Below the pieces are notes generated by a model. That model saw nothing but the letters and a program-made list of their open reading frames with translations. It had not been told where the DNA came from and did not search any database. From Ignelater luminosus (taxonomy: Eukaryota > Arthropoda > Insecta > Coleoptera > Elateridae): a stretch of DNA of 64,000 nucleotides. Numbering within the stretch: position 1 is the first letter of the stretch; each line of letters starts with the position of its first letter. Below, piece after piece: positions 48,030-59,473 of the stretch. The stretch lies in NCBI GenBank assembly GCA_011009095.1, contig VTPC01000457.1:1-64000 (forward strand). Reading direction: 5' to 3'. The translations under genes were made by a program, and so were the position numbers.

Positions 48030-50740
48030 AATAAATAAATAATCGCCTTTATTGAAAATAAAATAAAAAGAAAAATGCAATATCTGTAGCCTTCTGGCGA
48101 AATCTAGCCATTGGCTACTCTATTTAACCAGGAGACTACGCAAAATATATAAAAATAGCACATAAAGATTAAATTAATATGTTCTGATTTAGGTAGTTAG
48201 ATATATGCATGGTGGTTATTGCAGACTCAAAAAATAATTTTTTAAGGAGCTTTTAAATCTATTTAGACCAAGATTTTTTATGTGAGAGGGAATCGAGTTA
48301 TATACTGAGACAGCATTATAAGTAAATCCTCTGCGAAACAAGGTTGTTGAATGCTGCGGTATTGTGAGCATATCTTTATTACGAATGTTTGCAGAATGAA
48401 TTTGAGACCTAATGACCAATCTATCAGAAAGGCTAGCAGATGGCTGCATGGAAGTTAATAGAGCATGTGTATACAAACCCAACTGGTATTTCCAACGATT
48501 TTCCATTTTCAGCCATCTGAGCTCGTTAATGCTATTAGATACATGATCATATTTCCGTAGATTGCAGATGAATCGACAACAGCAGTTTTGAACCTTCTTT
48601 ATGCGATTTTTATCATACATTTCTAAGCAAGGACCATAAATAAAACTGCAGTAATTAAAGTGCGATAAGACTAAAGATTCTGTAAGCATTTTCTTTTGAG
48701 CAGAGTTTAAAATATCACGATTTGCGTATAGTAATTTTAACAAGGAATAGGTTTTTTGCAATAGTTTTGTAACGTGTAGCCTAAAACGTAGTTCAGTGTC
48801 TAATATAATACCGAGATTTCTTGCAGAGTCGACTACTGGTAAAAGTTCGTTATCAATATTTATGTTGAGATTTAAATCTGGTGCTGTAATATTTTGTTTT
48901 GTTACCAAACACTAATAGTTTTGATTTACTCGTGTTAAGTTTTAGGTTGTGTTGCATTGAAAGGTGTTTAATAAGAGTAAGATCAGTGTTGAGTTCTATC
49001 AGAAAAGTTAAATGATTTATATATTTGCGTGTCATCAGCATACGCCTGAACATTACAATGCTTCAAGGAATTTAAAATATCAGAGGTATATATATAATAA
49101 ATAACAAAGGCCCTAGAATAGACCCTTGAGGAACACCGGAAGTTAATGAATATGATTGTGACAGTTGCTCGTTAATTTTAATTATCAGACTCCTGTCGGA
49201 TAGATAGGACTTTATCATCCGTGACAGTGGCGAGAGAACTAGCAGTACCAAGACCCTTCCTAAAACCGGATTGACATACGGATAGTATATTGTTGTTGTT
49301 AGAAAAGGCATATATTTGTTTATATAGTATCTTTTCAAAAATTTTAGAGATACACGGTAAAATGCTAATTATTCTTAAGTCAGAGTAACTACTTGGATTA
49401 GAAACTTTAGGTAGTGGAAGACCAATGGCCTTCCACGCCGACGGAAAGTAACAGAACTCAATGCAACAATTAATAATGTGAGTAATATATTTATCGATAA
49501 AAGGACTACAATATTTTAGCATTATGAGCGTAATGTTATCTGAACCAAGAGCGTTAGATTTAAGACTAAACAGAGTTTCATGCACCTCTTCTATTGAGGT
49601 AAGAGAGAAATCAAAAGTTTGGTTGCTGAAGTGCCGAATATTTTGATAATACTGTATTTGTGTATCTTAGTTGGAAGTTGAAGATTGAACAAAAGAGCTA
49701 AAATAATTTCCGATCGAGTTAGGGTCAGCTAAGTTACTTGGTACTGTACGTTGCTGTGAAAAACGAATATTTAAATCAGATAAGGCAGACCACATCTTAA
49801 CGAGAATTATTTTCCGTTGCGAGTGAATTAAGATAAGCCCTTTTTTCACGACGAATGGATGATACCGTAAAATTCCGAAGTTTTTTGTACCGATTTCAGT
49901 CCGAAGGGAGCCTAGTACGCTTATATTTCCTCAATGCACTGTCACACTCCTTCATGATTGCCTTTAAATTATCTGTTAGCCAAGGGGCCCTAGGTTTAGT
50001 GACCCGTGCCTCCTTAACAGGTGCATGTTTATCAAAAACAGCTAAGATAAAGGCCATGAAAATGGAGATTTTATTATCAATATCATTCTCGCGAATCATT
50101 TGATGCCATGGCAGAGACTGTAGATCTGATAAAAATAGATTGTAATTAAAGCTACGAAAACATCTAAATTTTACAATTTTAGGTTTAAATTTGTTTGTCT
50201 CTATTTTCAAATTACAGAAAACTGCTCTATGATCAGAAATTTCATTAGCTTCGATTGTACCTGAATTACTAATAACTAAATTACCGCTAACCAAAATAGG
50301 GTCTATAAGGGTGCTGGACGTATTTGTTATTCGAGTAGGTTCATTTAGTATTTGTGTTAGATCGTATGAGTTAAAACATGTATTTACTGGATTATCGACA
50401 TTAAGGAAATTTACATTAAATTCGCCCAAACAAATAAAGTCATCAACTGTGGGTGTAATAATAGACAACATCTCGTCCGAATTATTTACAAAGTTATTTA
50501 TGCGGTTACCGGGTGGTGTGTAAAGTACCCCAATAGCAATAGCTTTTGCGTTCAATTTGATCTTAACAAATAAGTATTCAATATCATTGTCAACTGAAAA
50601 ATCGAGAGACATTTCTTCACAGTTTAGGTCAGCTCTCACATATATGCCTTACCGCAAAAACATGGAAATTATTGTAATTAATTAAATTTACTAAAGAATT
50701 GAAACCATTAACAATAGACCTTACATTTAAATGTCTGATT
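48030..50740 (-). mobile_element. Jockey-like LINE, 5'-truncated
   Basis: Reading on the minus strand: APE-type endonuclease C-terminal part at 49896-50639 (L-Y-T-P-P-G-N-R, C-L-G-E-F-N-V-N-F, I-S-D-H-R-A-V), then reverse transcriptase at 49072-49585 (L-P-L-P-K, Q-S-G-F-R-K-G, S-G-V-P-Q-G-S-I-L-G-P-L-L-F), the active site Y-A-D-D near 49035, and the C-terminal region at 48216-48908. The 3' tail ends in repeats of TTTA near 48030-48050, with AATAAAGGCG just before. Several frame changes and a deletion in the RT show it is dead. Confidence 0.88.
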
Positions 50741-51507
50741 TTCATGATATATCTATCTACCTAAAACAGATAAATGATGAGACGATTAAAATAAACAAGT
50801 AATTAAAAAAAACAAAAACTAATAAGAAAATAAAAATTTTATGTATATATTATGGGTTAAAAGGAATAAATAATAAAATTAATTTAATGAAACAATTAAA
50901 TTGCTTTAAGAGTATAATATTCTTGAATAAAATAAAGTGTTGATTTCCTATATAATTAAGTACTTGGTAAGAAATTATAAACATTTTGAAACAAATACTA
51001 CAATTACTTCACTTGAGAATATCATACTGTTGGTTGACAAATACTGAAATGTTCACTTGATCTATGATTTCTCTTGATTTGAGTAATTACTTGTACTTGA
51101 TGTGACCTATAATTTGTTCAAACAGCATTATCTTATATTTGAAAATGAAGAAAATATGTTTCTTAATTAGAATACAAATTTTCTTGCGTGTATAGTGCAG
51201 TTATCATATACTTAACCTGAAACAGGTTGCTTTGATCTAAAATATAAGTTTTTTGTGTGTACATATGATAAATGGGCAGGTAGAGCAATCAGTTATTTAT
51301 GATTGATTTTGTTTTGAAGTACAAAAACTATTTTAGTCAAATGACTAAAATTAATTAATTATTTGGTCGTTGCTTTTAAATATTATGATAAATCACAATG
51401 GAACAACAAAATCAGCAAACTAACCTACAATTAAAAGAAGTTGTTAATGGTGTACATTTATTTTTATAAAAGTACATTTTTACAATAGTTCTTCTTTATT
51501 CAAATTA

Positions 51508-51656
51508 TTAGTATGTTGGTGTTTTAATTTTTCCAGCAAACAATAAAATATTAAGGGTCTCATCAGCAATTTTCAATAAAATAATAAAGGGATGATCAGC
51601 TTTAAACTGCATTAGTGGTGGAGGGGGAGAATAACTTAAAAGCATCACTTGCATTC
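51508..51656 (-). CDS. Serpin cassette 3: hydrophobic RCL (P1 Leu or Tyr)
   Basis: The acceptor is TATTTTTAG|GA; 149 nt. The loop reads G-M-Q-V-M-L-L-S-Y-S followed by four prolines. In the six-residue register shared by most cassettes, P1 is Leu and P1' Ser; a two-residue longer loop would give Tyr-Ser. F-K-A-D-H-P-F is intact, followed by L-L-F-A-G-K-I and a T-P-T-Y end. The P-P-P-P run just after the predicted scissile bond is unlike the other cassettes. TTTATT lies eight bases past the stop. About 6.9 kb, largely LINE and plain intron, separates it from cassette 4. Confidence 0.8.
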
Positions 51657-53149
51657 CTAAAAATAATTATATTGTTAAGAGTTGCATATGAAGAAAAGAT
51701 TACTTTAATGCTATAGCCGCATAATTACTAATCCAACTGGCAGACAGAGACAGCTACCCAAAACAAATTCTTGGTTGTTTGTAAATATCAATTAATTTGT
51801 GTTTGCACAATACATGATCAGTGTTACTTTATTGGTGGTAATGAAGCAAACATTTTTACCACGAGTAATAAATTTTTGATATCAACTTACTTCATAGAAA
51901 CAGAGTTACATTAATAACTTGAAAGTATATTAAAGTGGCTGTTTTCTTTGCAGGTGAATTTATAATTAAGCACAATATTGATCAATTTAGATCATATCCT
52001 TCATGATACTGTCTATTTGGCAAAATACAGAATTCAACACTAAAAAAAAACTTATATTGTACTCTAAAGTGTGATATAGCATTAGACAGGGGTCTTGATT
52101 AACTTTCTGAATATTTAGAAATACGCAGAGGGTTGCATTTAAAGAAATATAAGTGTTAGGATTAAAATGTCTAATAAGATTATTAATAAGATGTTCAAGA
52201 CAATTCAAGAATCAAAACGGCTGAAAGGCCCAAGAATAAGAATTTTGATGAATTGGGTTTTCAGTTATAAAAGACTGTGACAGTAACTGAAGATGGAAAA
52301 GAAAAACCAAAATATTATTTAAATAAAATGGCATTAAAAACTAAATCCTATGTATTTATTCTTATTTCCATGGAATCAGTAAAATTACAAGTATGTTTAC
52401 CCATAGCTCCATAGGCCCATACTAAGATTTTTAGTTCGAATATGTGGGGGCACAGTTTATACTTTACAGAATCAGTTAGATCACTCAGAGCGGTTCTTTT
52501 GATCTTTCGTGTTCCTGGTTTTTGGTCTGCGCACGCTAAACTGTAGACCGCGCGCTTGTAGGGGAGGTTATATATGCAGTTGATATTCAAATTTCACAAT
52601 TAATGTAACTTACCAACACTCAACAATTTCACTATTCACTTACAGAATATGCAAGTTGATTTCATTTAAATAATACAATCTTTTATGAGATTATTTCTTT
52701 GAAGGTTAAGGTTAGGTTTTTCATCCCTCTACTTCTGGACAGAAAATAGTGCTCTGCGCATAGATCGCGAGTTTCTTGAAGTGGAAGACAAAATGTAGGG
52801 GAAGCAATCCAACTGATTCTGTAAGGTATAAACTGTGGTGGGGGCAATTCTAGCAATGTGACAGTTAGTATACATAGGTATCTTAATGCAAAAGATTTTA
52901 TTAATTGAAAAAACAAATGCTAACACGATGAACAACATCCTAGCATTTATTTTTTTTCTAATCAAAATTATTCTATACGTACATTAGACTTGAACGTACT
53001 TAAGCATCTCACAATTCCCTGTGCCTCCTATTTGCCCTCACATACTTTAAGTCAAATAAAAATTATTGTAATAAACTATTTAAGATTTAAATAATAAAGG
53101 AAAAATCAAGTTTAACAGCTTTGCGCATGTGCATTCATAATGTCTAAAT
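51657..53149. other. Intron between cassettes 3 and 2, left part
   Basis: No gene seen. 52480-52570 is locally GC-richer and contains CTGCGCACG and CCGCGCGC. Given the candidate transcript at 53230 this could be regulatory, but nothing proves it. Confidence 0.3.
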
Positions 53150-53220
53150 TGTTGACATTGTTGACATCAATAAGGTCATGTCAACAATGAATTGTTGACG
53201 TCGACATTGTTGACACGCAC
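53150..53220. repeat. Clustered TTGTTGAC repeats and palindrome
   Basis: The octamer TTGTTGAC or its inverse occurs several times in 70 bases, including the inverted pair GTCAACAAT-GA-ATTGTTGAC at about 53178-53197. It sits just ahead of the candidate transcript at 53230. It may be a promoter element or only a local repeat expansion. Confidence 0.4.
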
Positions 53221-53229
53221 ATCACTGGT

Positions 53230-54105
53230 GGTCAGTCGCAGTAACGGTTCTTCCGGTTCTTCTTCTCAATACCATCAGTATAACTGTTCTATTTATGCAG
53301 CATCGAGATTTCGCTTTATTTCTACCGTGCTATACTTGTGCTTTGTTAATTTAGTTTTTTGTATAAGTTTTTCGTGTTTGTTGAACAGAGAGAGGTACGT
53401 ATTTTTTTACTGCAATAGATACTTTATAATCAGGGCCCGGACAGATTCACCGTATTTATTTAATTTTTATTGCTAAAGTTTGCACGTGTTTTAAGAAATA
53501 TTATTTCTAGGAAAACATCTTCAAACATAAGTTTATTTTTAGTGATTTAATAAAAACTTATTTAGTCTTCCAAAAATTAAAAAGCTGGACATTATATATA
53601 AACCTGATGCTAACAGATTCAGTTAATGAAAAATATCTTTAAAAATGATAAAAATTGTACACAAACTATTTAAATACCTTCGAAGTTTGAAAAAAGTTTA
53701 TTATTCAATCTGGTTCGGGCCCTGTTTATAATAATATAGTATATGTAATGATATGAATGCGAAATTATAAATATTTTAAATTATTCTTGATCAGAAAGCT
53801 GCAAATACCAAACGAAAGAAAATAAATTTATTTAAATAGCCTGAGAGGTTAAAAAATCTGAATGCGTCAAGTCACATACAAAGACTTATTATATATCATG
53901 TTACTATAATGTCTCACATTACTTATATATTTTTAGATGCAGCTACAAGAATATTTTCGGGCGAATGTACCATCAAAAATGCAGAAGACTGTATGAAGGC
54001 ATGGTTGCGGCGGGCCAAAGAGCACTACACCTCTAAAAGCAGGGCATTAGCAAATAAAAACAATCAGTAATGAGTATCTCATCATAATAATTGAAAATAA
54101 AACTT
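53230..54105 (+). other. Candidate two-exon transcript, product unknown
   Basis: The first segment (about 53230-53393) is less AT-rich than its surroundings and ends in a strong donor, AGAGAG|GTACGT. A second begins after TATTTTTAG at 53935 and runs to about 54100, where AATAAA occurs. Two frames are open over the second segment; one reads C-M-K-A-W-L-R-R-A-K-E-H-Y and ends N-K-N-N-Q, another continues the frame at 53192 after splicing. I do not recognise either protein. It could be a small gene or a non-coding RNA lying antisense to the serpin intron, or chance signals. Confidence 0.25.
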
Positions 54106-54689
54106 TAATTACCAATTAATAATTGAGTTTTTCTTTCCTCTATGTACCTTATTGATATTGTTAACTTTTAGAAATTTACACAAATGGCATGGCAAATAGG
54201 TTAATATAAACACGATTGGTATGAAAGTTATCATAAGATTGATTATTTTGATATGAATTGCTAAAATAATGGCCAAGGCAATGTATATAATAGTATTTTC
54301 AGTTTGAAATTATAAGATGTTAGTTAAATACATATTGTACCGTACTATTTGTGTTTAGATTTAAACGTTCTGCAAATTATTATCAAGGCGACAAGTTTTG
54401 TGCTGTTAAGATTTGATACTTTATTTAAATTTTAATTATGATTTTAATGTAATTACAATATACAGAATACGACAATGGTTTCAACTTTCTAATCAAGTGT
54501 ATCAGCAGTTATTACTATAATATTATTCACATTTGTTTCTCTAAATAACTTTTAGTAGTAGTTGTTTGAGCAAGATAATAACCACACCAGGTTTTATTTA
54601 TTTGTGATGAATATATCTCAGTCATGAAATGTCGCCAAACTGCATATAATGAAATACATTAAAAATTACATTCAACAATATTAGAAAAA

Positions 54690-55085
54690 AAGAATGTCCA
54701 AATTATATCCACAAAGAACGTTCAAATTGCACGTACAAAGAATGTACAAATTCCATGAAAAATTGCATCCAAAAGTATTACAAAATATGTCCAAGTTATA
54801 TCCAAAAAATCGTCCAAATTATGCCCAAAGGTCGTCCAAATTATGTGCAAATATCATCCGAATTATGCCCAAAAATCGTCCAAACCATGTCCAAGAATCG
54901 TCCAAATTATGTCCAAAAATTGTCCGAATTATGTTAAAATTACGTACAAAAAATGTACAAATTACGTCCAGTAACGGACGTCCGTAGAATATCCAAAGTT
55001 GTGACAAATGTACGTCCACTGGACATCCATTGGACGTCCGTCAGTCAAAAATTGGACGTCCACTGGACAACCGTCCGCCGAAATT
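54690..55085. repeat. Degenerate tandem repeats (TCCAAATTATG / GGACGTCC)
   Basis: From 54690 to 54965 a unit of about 15-18 bp related to CCAAATTATGTCCAAAAATCG recurs more than ten times with drift. From 54966 to 55075 it changes into short palindromic units (GGACGTCC, CATTGGACGTCC, CCACTGGAC). The long plus-strand frame here is only the repeat translated. Similar GGACGTCC-rich sequence is scattered in other insect genomes, to my knowledge without known function. Confidence 0.7.
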
Positions 55086-56318
55086 TGGATGTAAAGAATT
55101 CTCTGAATTAGGAGAATGTTTTCAAAACCGAAAATAAGACTTTCACAAAAACCACGAGTAGTGTTAAAGCATATGTTAAGCATTTAATATATTAGTAGTT
55201 CTCGGAAGGACCCCTTGAGGAGGGTGCTACGAGATGTTTTCAAGATGAACGGACAAAAATAGAACAATAGCATTTTAAGGGTCAGTTTTGGGTTTAGTTT
55301 TAAGTTTTTAGCATGTGTGACCATTCAGGTCAAGTCAGTTTAGTTTAAACATCGTACAAGTAACATAACGTAACGAATTAAGCCGTATATTTCAGAACGT
55401 TTCACTATTATATTCACTAATAAATAAATCTATTAACCTCAACCTGCTTGTGTTTTCTTATTCTGCCAAACCAACGAAATATAATTTATTTAAATTGGAC
55501 ATTCAATGTCCGTATGCTATATGGGTACTAGGTCTAGTGATACCAAATAACTTTCTCCTATACACTTTTGTTATATCTTTAAAAATAAAAAAAGTTATAA
55601 GCTATTCAATAAAATTTCATTCACCTTATATATCACTGCATCTGACTTATAAAACACTTCCAAAAAATCAATTTAAAAAAATATATCTAGTAAACGATAC
55701 ATTGTTCATATAAATCCATAGTAGCCCTACCTAGTTCAGTTCAATCCAAAACTTAACTTTGAAAAAAGTCTACATATTAGAACCTAGCAAACTCATCATT
55801 CCAATGAATTTAGAGCAGGATGATAACTCATGTTATTTTTGAACAATATTAGCTATCAAATTGAACCCTTAAACTAGTCTAGATTTCACCCATTTTCATA
55901 CCTTTAAGCATGATAACAAAGCTAAAAAGATATTGTACAATATAATAAAAAGTGCTTCCTAATTTAAATAAGGGACCTAAATCTCTGGATTTTTTATTTA
56001 ATGCATTAGAGATAACTCCATTGAGGTTTTTGTTTCATTTTTGTGTCCAGTATGGGTGGGTAAAGTTTACTGTACTTTCAAAGACATCCTGTATTGTACA
56101 TGTATTTGGTGTCTATGCGACACTCGTTTATTTTCAATTGGCAAACTGCATTTTTGTATAATCAACACAAAAACATATGTTACAATAAAATATCTATTTA
56201 TTAAAAACAAGCAAGTATAACATTAACAATAAAAATAGATTATTAGTTTGTACATCTAGTTTGTTGTACAAAATCACTGGGTTAAATAAATACAATTATA
56301 AACTAATAAAGCACAAAA
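55086..56318. other. Intron, possible LTR-like stretch
   Basis: 55195-55450 reads like a retroelement LTR in composition (CGGAAGGACCCCTTGAGGAG, then AATAAATAAATC) but no paired copy or primer-binding site was found. The remainder is AT-rich without genes. Confidence 0.3.
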
Positions 56319-56452
56319 CTATATATGGTTAAGTGCTCCAACAAAAAGTACATATGAAGTTTCTTCTTCTTTGTAAAGAAGTACAAATATAAAGGGGTGA
56401 TCTGCTGTAAAGTCTAGAAAGATTGGCATACTGCGCTCCATCATAACCAAAC
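56319..56452 (-). CDS. Serpin cassette 2: predicted P1 Arg, divergent C terminus
   Basis: The acceptor is TTGTTAG|GT; 134 nt, the shortest cassette. The loop is G-L-V-M-M-E-R-S-M-P, placing Arg at predicted P1 and Ser at P1', a trypsin-like specificity. The F-T-A-D-H-P-F core is intact. The usual L-F-Y-G-R-I-x-x-P ending is altered to L-F-V-G-A-L-N-H-I and stops early, so the last strand lacks the conserved Arg/Lys and Pro. It has no in-frame start Met of its own. TTTATT (AATAAA on the minus strand) lies near 56195. It could be a functional divergent exon or one starting to decay. Confidence 0.75.
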
Positions 56453-56838
56453 CTAACAATTACAAAAATTAACATATTTATTTAAAAGTTAAATGTTAAT
56501 GTATGTTGGAATTGTACTATTATTCAGAATGTGTTAAAAACTGTTTTTTAAACTTGCAAGTAAAGTAATAAAAATATTTGAATTATAATATTAGTAAACA
56601 TTACAATAACAGCAATGCAATGAAGTCACTGTTAAATATATAATAACCAACTTTATAGTTAAAACAGTTTCGATACATTCAGCAGTTGTTACAAAATAAA
56701 TGCTATGTAATACTTGAGCTAATAAAACATACAAGCTGAAATAAAAATACTAAAATAAAATACAGTCAGATCTACAATATTTCACTATCACAATGTTATT
56801 TAAATGCAATCAAAGGATTTTGTGGTAATCATACAAAA

Positions 56839-57017
56839 TCACAATTCATCATGTATTTCATTTTCAGTTGCTAAGTCCTTCACTAATCTCCCATGAAAAA
56901 CAACACTCAAATTGCCAGTTTCACTTTTTGTCACAATGTAAAATACAAATGGATGATTAGCAATAAAACTGTGATGTTCCGCTCCTAAAATGGACCTCCG
57001 TTTTCTAATTACAATTC
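56839..57017 (-). CDS. Spn42Da-like: Serpin cassette 1: basic (furin-type) RCL with C-terminal HDEL
   Basis: The acceptor is TTTCTCAG|GA; the segment has 179 nt (split codon plus 59 codons including stop). The loop reads G-I-V-I-R-K-R-R-S-I-L, followed by F-I-A-N-H-P-F (D to N in the ADHPF motif) and V-V-F-H-G-R-L. RKRR|S fits the furin/proprotein convertase consensus R-X-K/R-R. The protein ends in H-D-E-L directly before TGA, an ER-retrieval signal. Drosophila Spn42Da makes an isoform with a polybasic loop and C-terminal HDEL that inhibits furin-like proteases in the secretory pathway, so this cassette is very likely its counterpart. The tail is longer than in the other cassettes, as needed to expose the signal. 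It is the first cassette in transcription order within the window. It lacks a nearby AATAAA that I could point to. Confidence 0.9.
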
Positions 57018-57599
57018 CTGAGAAAGATCAATTGAGCAACTCAAGTATTGGATTTACTACATTGAGAAAATGTTAAAATTTTAAATAATGCTACAGCTAA
57101 TAATAGCAAACGCAGGAAGAAGTGGAAGCAGAGAAATATACTGTGTCTATTTACATACAAGGATTGTTTCAATTTTATTTACAGTTTTTGTTTTTTGTTA
57201 TGGTATTATAACTCTTTTTTTATAATCAGAGTAACAATAGCATGATTTTAAATATTGCATCTGTGTGCAATGTCTGTCTATCTAGTCCTTTATTTTATGC
57301 AGACTGCATTTATTTAAACCTCTAACAGTTTTGGCGTTTATCTTGAGAACAACACATTTTTTAAAAAATTTCAAGTACACCTTCTTTATGTCAACTGGAT
57401 AATCTGTCTGTGTGTAAGTATATTCCGCACAAAAAATTGAAAATATAGAAATCACATATTAAGTTTAATTTGGACAAAACGAGTTCTTATTTATTTCATT
57501 ATCAGAGAAAGCGTGAAGGTTGTTCTTTTTTATTATTTCCACTTCTTTAGTAACTGACCTGCTTAGATCTTATAACAAAATCTTTTGTCTAAGTGACAT

Positions 57600-57835
57600 A
57601 CTATGTCAATTATGGATGCCAATCAGTTAGAATATTACAGAAAAACAATCCAAATAGTTGTTCTTATTAAAGAAGGAAGAAGTCAGCAATATATTGCTCA
57701 AGTCTCCAAGTATCCACTAATAGTCAATTAGCTGAATAATAAAACAGTTTGGGAGAATGAACAATTTGTAAAGCATGGAAACCAAGGTAGAAAAAGAAGA
57801 ACCACTGCTGTGCAGGATCGTTTTTTTAAAATATC
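57600..57835 (+). pseudogene. Tc1-type transposase N-terminal remnant
   Basis: It reads M-D-A-N-Q-L-E-Y-Y-R-K-T, I-K-E-G-R-S-Q-Q-Y-I-A-Q-V-S, then past a stop G-R-K-R-R-T-T-A-V-Q-D-R-F-F, the typical helix-turn-helix linker of Tc1-like transposases. The catalytic domain is not readable downstream. Confidence 0.45.
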
Positions 57836-59473
57836 ATTTTTATGGAGACTGTTTAATAGCTAGAATAGCAGCCTTTTAAGGCACAAAACATAATGGTTTG
57901 TATTTAGATTATAAAAAATCGCTTGAGGCTAGCCAATACCAAGCGGAGAATGCCAAATTGTGAACTACAATGCAAGAATACGAATCAAATATTGATTTAG
58001 TCAAAGTGATCCGATATTTGTGAAATTTTGCATATGGTCATAATTTCATATTCTGAGAAACTTTCCTTAATAACATTTTGCTGTATTATTGACCGAGATG
58101 GCACTTTGCTTCAACCTAAGATGATCTTTTCTCAATTGTCATGACTGTCTTGGATTTTAGAAACTAAGAATGTGCTCGAAATTCTTTTCAGACCAAGCAG
58201 GGCGGTATCCCAAAACATCAAAACCAGATTCAAAAATTTTTGATCAATTATACCTATAGTGAACTGTATATTAGAATAGAAAAGAAACCTGTATTTACTA
58301 AACTAATAACAAAAGACTGATGAAAGTAAGACAAGTGTATATACTTTTAGTGAAACAAATAAGATGTGTCCCGTTTGAGCCCCTAGATCTTTAAAATTCA
58401 ATAAATCAAGAAAAAACAGGAAAATATGAGTCGGCTAGTTTTCTTTGCCAAACACATCTGTAAAGTATCACACCTATTTGGAGATACCCCATACAGTAAT
58501 ATGAAGAACAATATGAAAAAAGTATTTTCAAGATTATCTTTTTAATAACTATAAAATTTTAACTTTTTAAATAGAATGTCTGCTTGATTTGGATACTACC
58601 AACAAGCCCATTTTGAATGTTTCTTGATAATACATCAGTTTGTGAATAGTTTTCAAAAGTTATTACAATAAAAGCCATTTTTTACATGAAAATCCTAGAA
58701 TTCTATGGTTAACAAACAACACGTCTAACAGTGTAAAAGCAATGCATTTTCATTATGCAGACCTTTGTAATTAAAAAAATTTAATAAAAAAATAATGACG
58801 CTTTTACGGAATTTCATTGAAAAAAGATAACACCTAGCTGTTTATTGTGGAGGATTCCTTAGAAAACATTTTGTTCTAAGAAGATCCGTGTTAGTACCAT
58901 AGATCATCATTTAGAGAAAAATAGTTAAATGGTTTTTCCTATCAAAATCAAATTTCTCTTTTTTTTTATTTAAAGCACAAGAGCCTTCAAATTTCTCAAA
59001 CAATCCTCATATGTACATACACACATGTATATTACAAAAACATTTAGATATTCATACAAATCTACTAAGCAAAACCCAGTAAACATAAAGGTGTCCACTA
59101 AAAATCTGCACTAATCTAATAATCGAAAAATTGGAAAAAGAAAATGACAATAAAGCATACAGAGCAACATAGCATTGCTTGAAAAGTTAAGTGTAATCAC
59201 TTTAGTAAAGAATTCTCCATTAATCTCTTCCTGCTAGATACTGAGTCATATTTTGATTTTTCCAATTCAGTTGATCTATATTTGAAAAAACTTAGAATTT
59301 TAAACAGAAACCAAATTCAGAGAGCAAGTACAGTTTGAGTTATGCAAAAACAGCAAGCGCGCCCTTATTTGAATGTCTGAGTTTGCTATGAGCACCCGGA
59401 CATGCGTACATAGACTGTGATCATATTCCCAAGGTATTGTGTTTTGAAATTTTGACACCAGCGCGGCGTTATA

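Noticed and set aside
49855-50103. Plus-strand ORF within the Jockey-like LINE
   Set aside because: It lies antisense to a clear endonuclease frame.
54694-54987. A 97-codon lysine- and proline-rich protein
   Set aside because: It is a translation of a degenerate tandem repeat; other frames are equally open.
55195-55450. Solo LTR
   Set aside because: Composition is suggestive, but no second copy, target duplication or clear TG...CA boundaries could be seen.
11374-57017. Reading each C-terminal ORF as an independent small gene with its own start Met
   Set aside because: The Met codons lie in intron sequence upstream of a well-formed acceptor, homology starts exactly after the AG, and some cassettes (18, 10, 9, 6, 4) have no usable Met at all.
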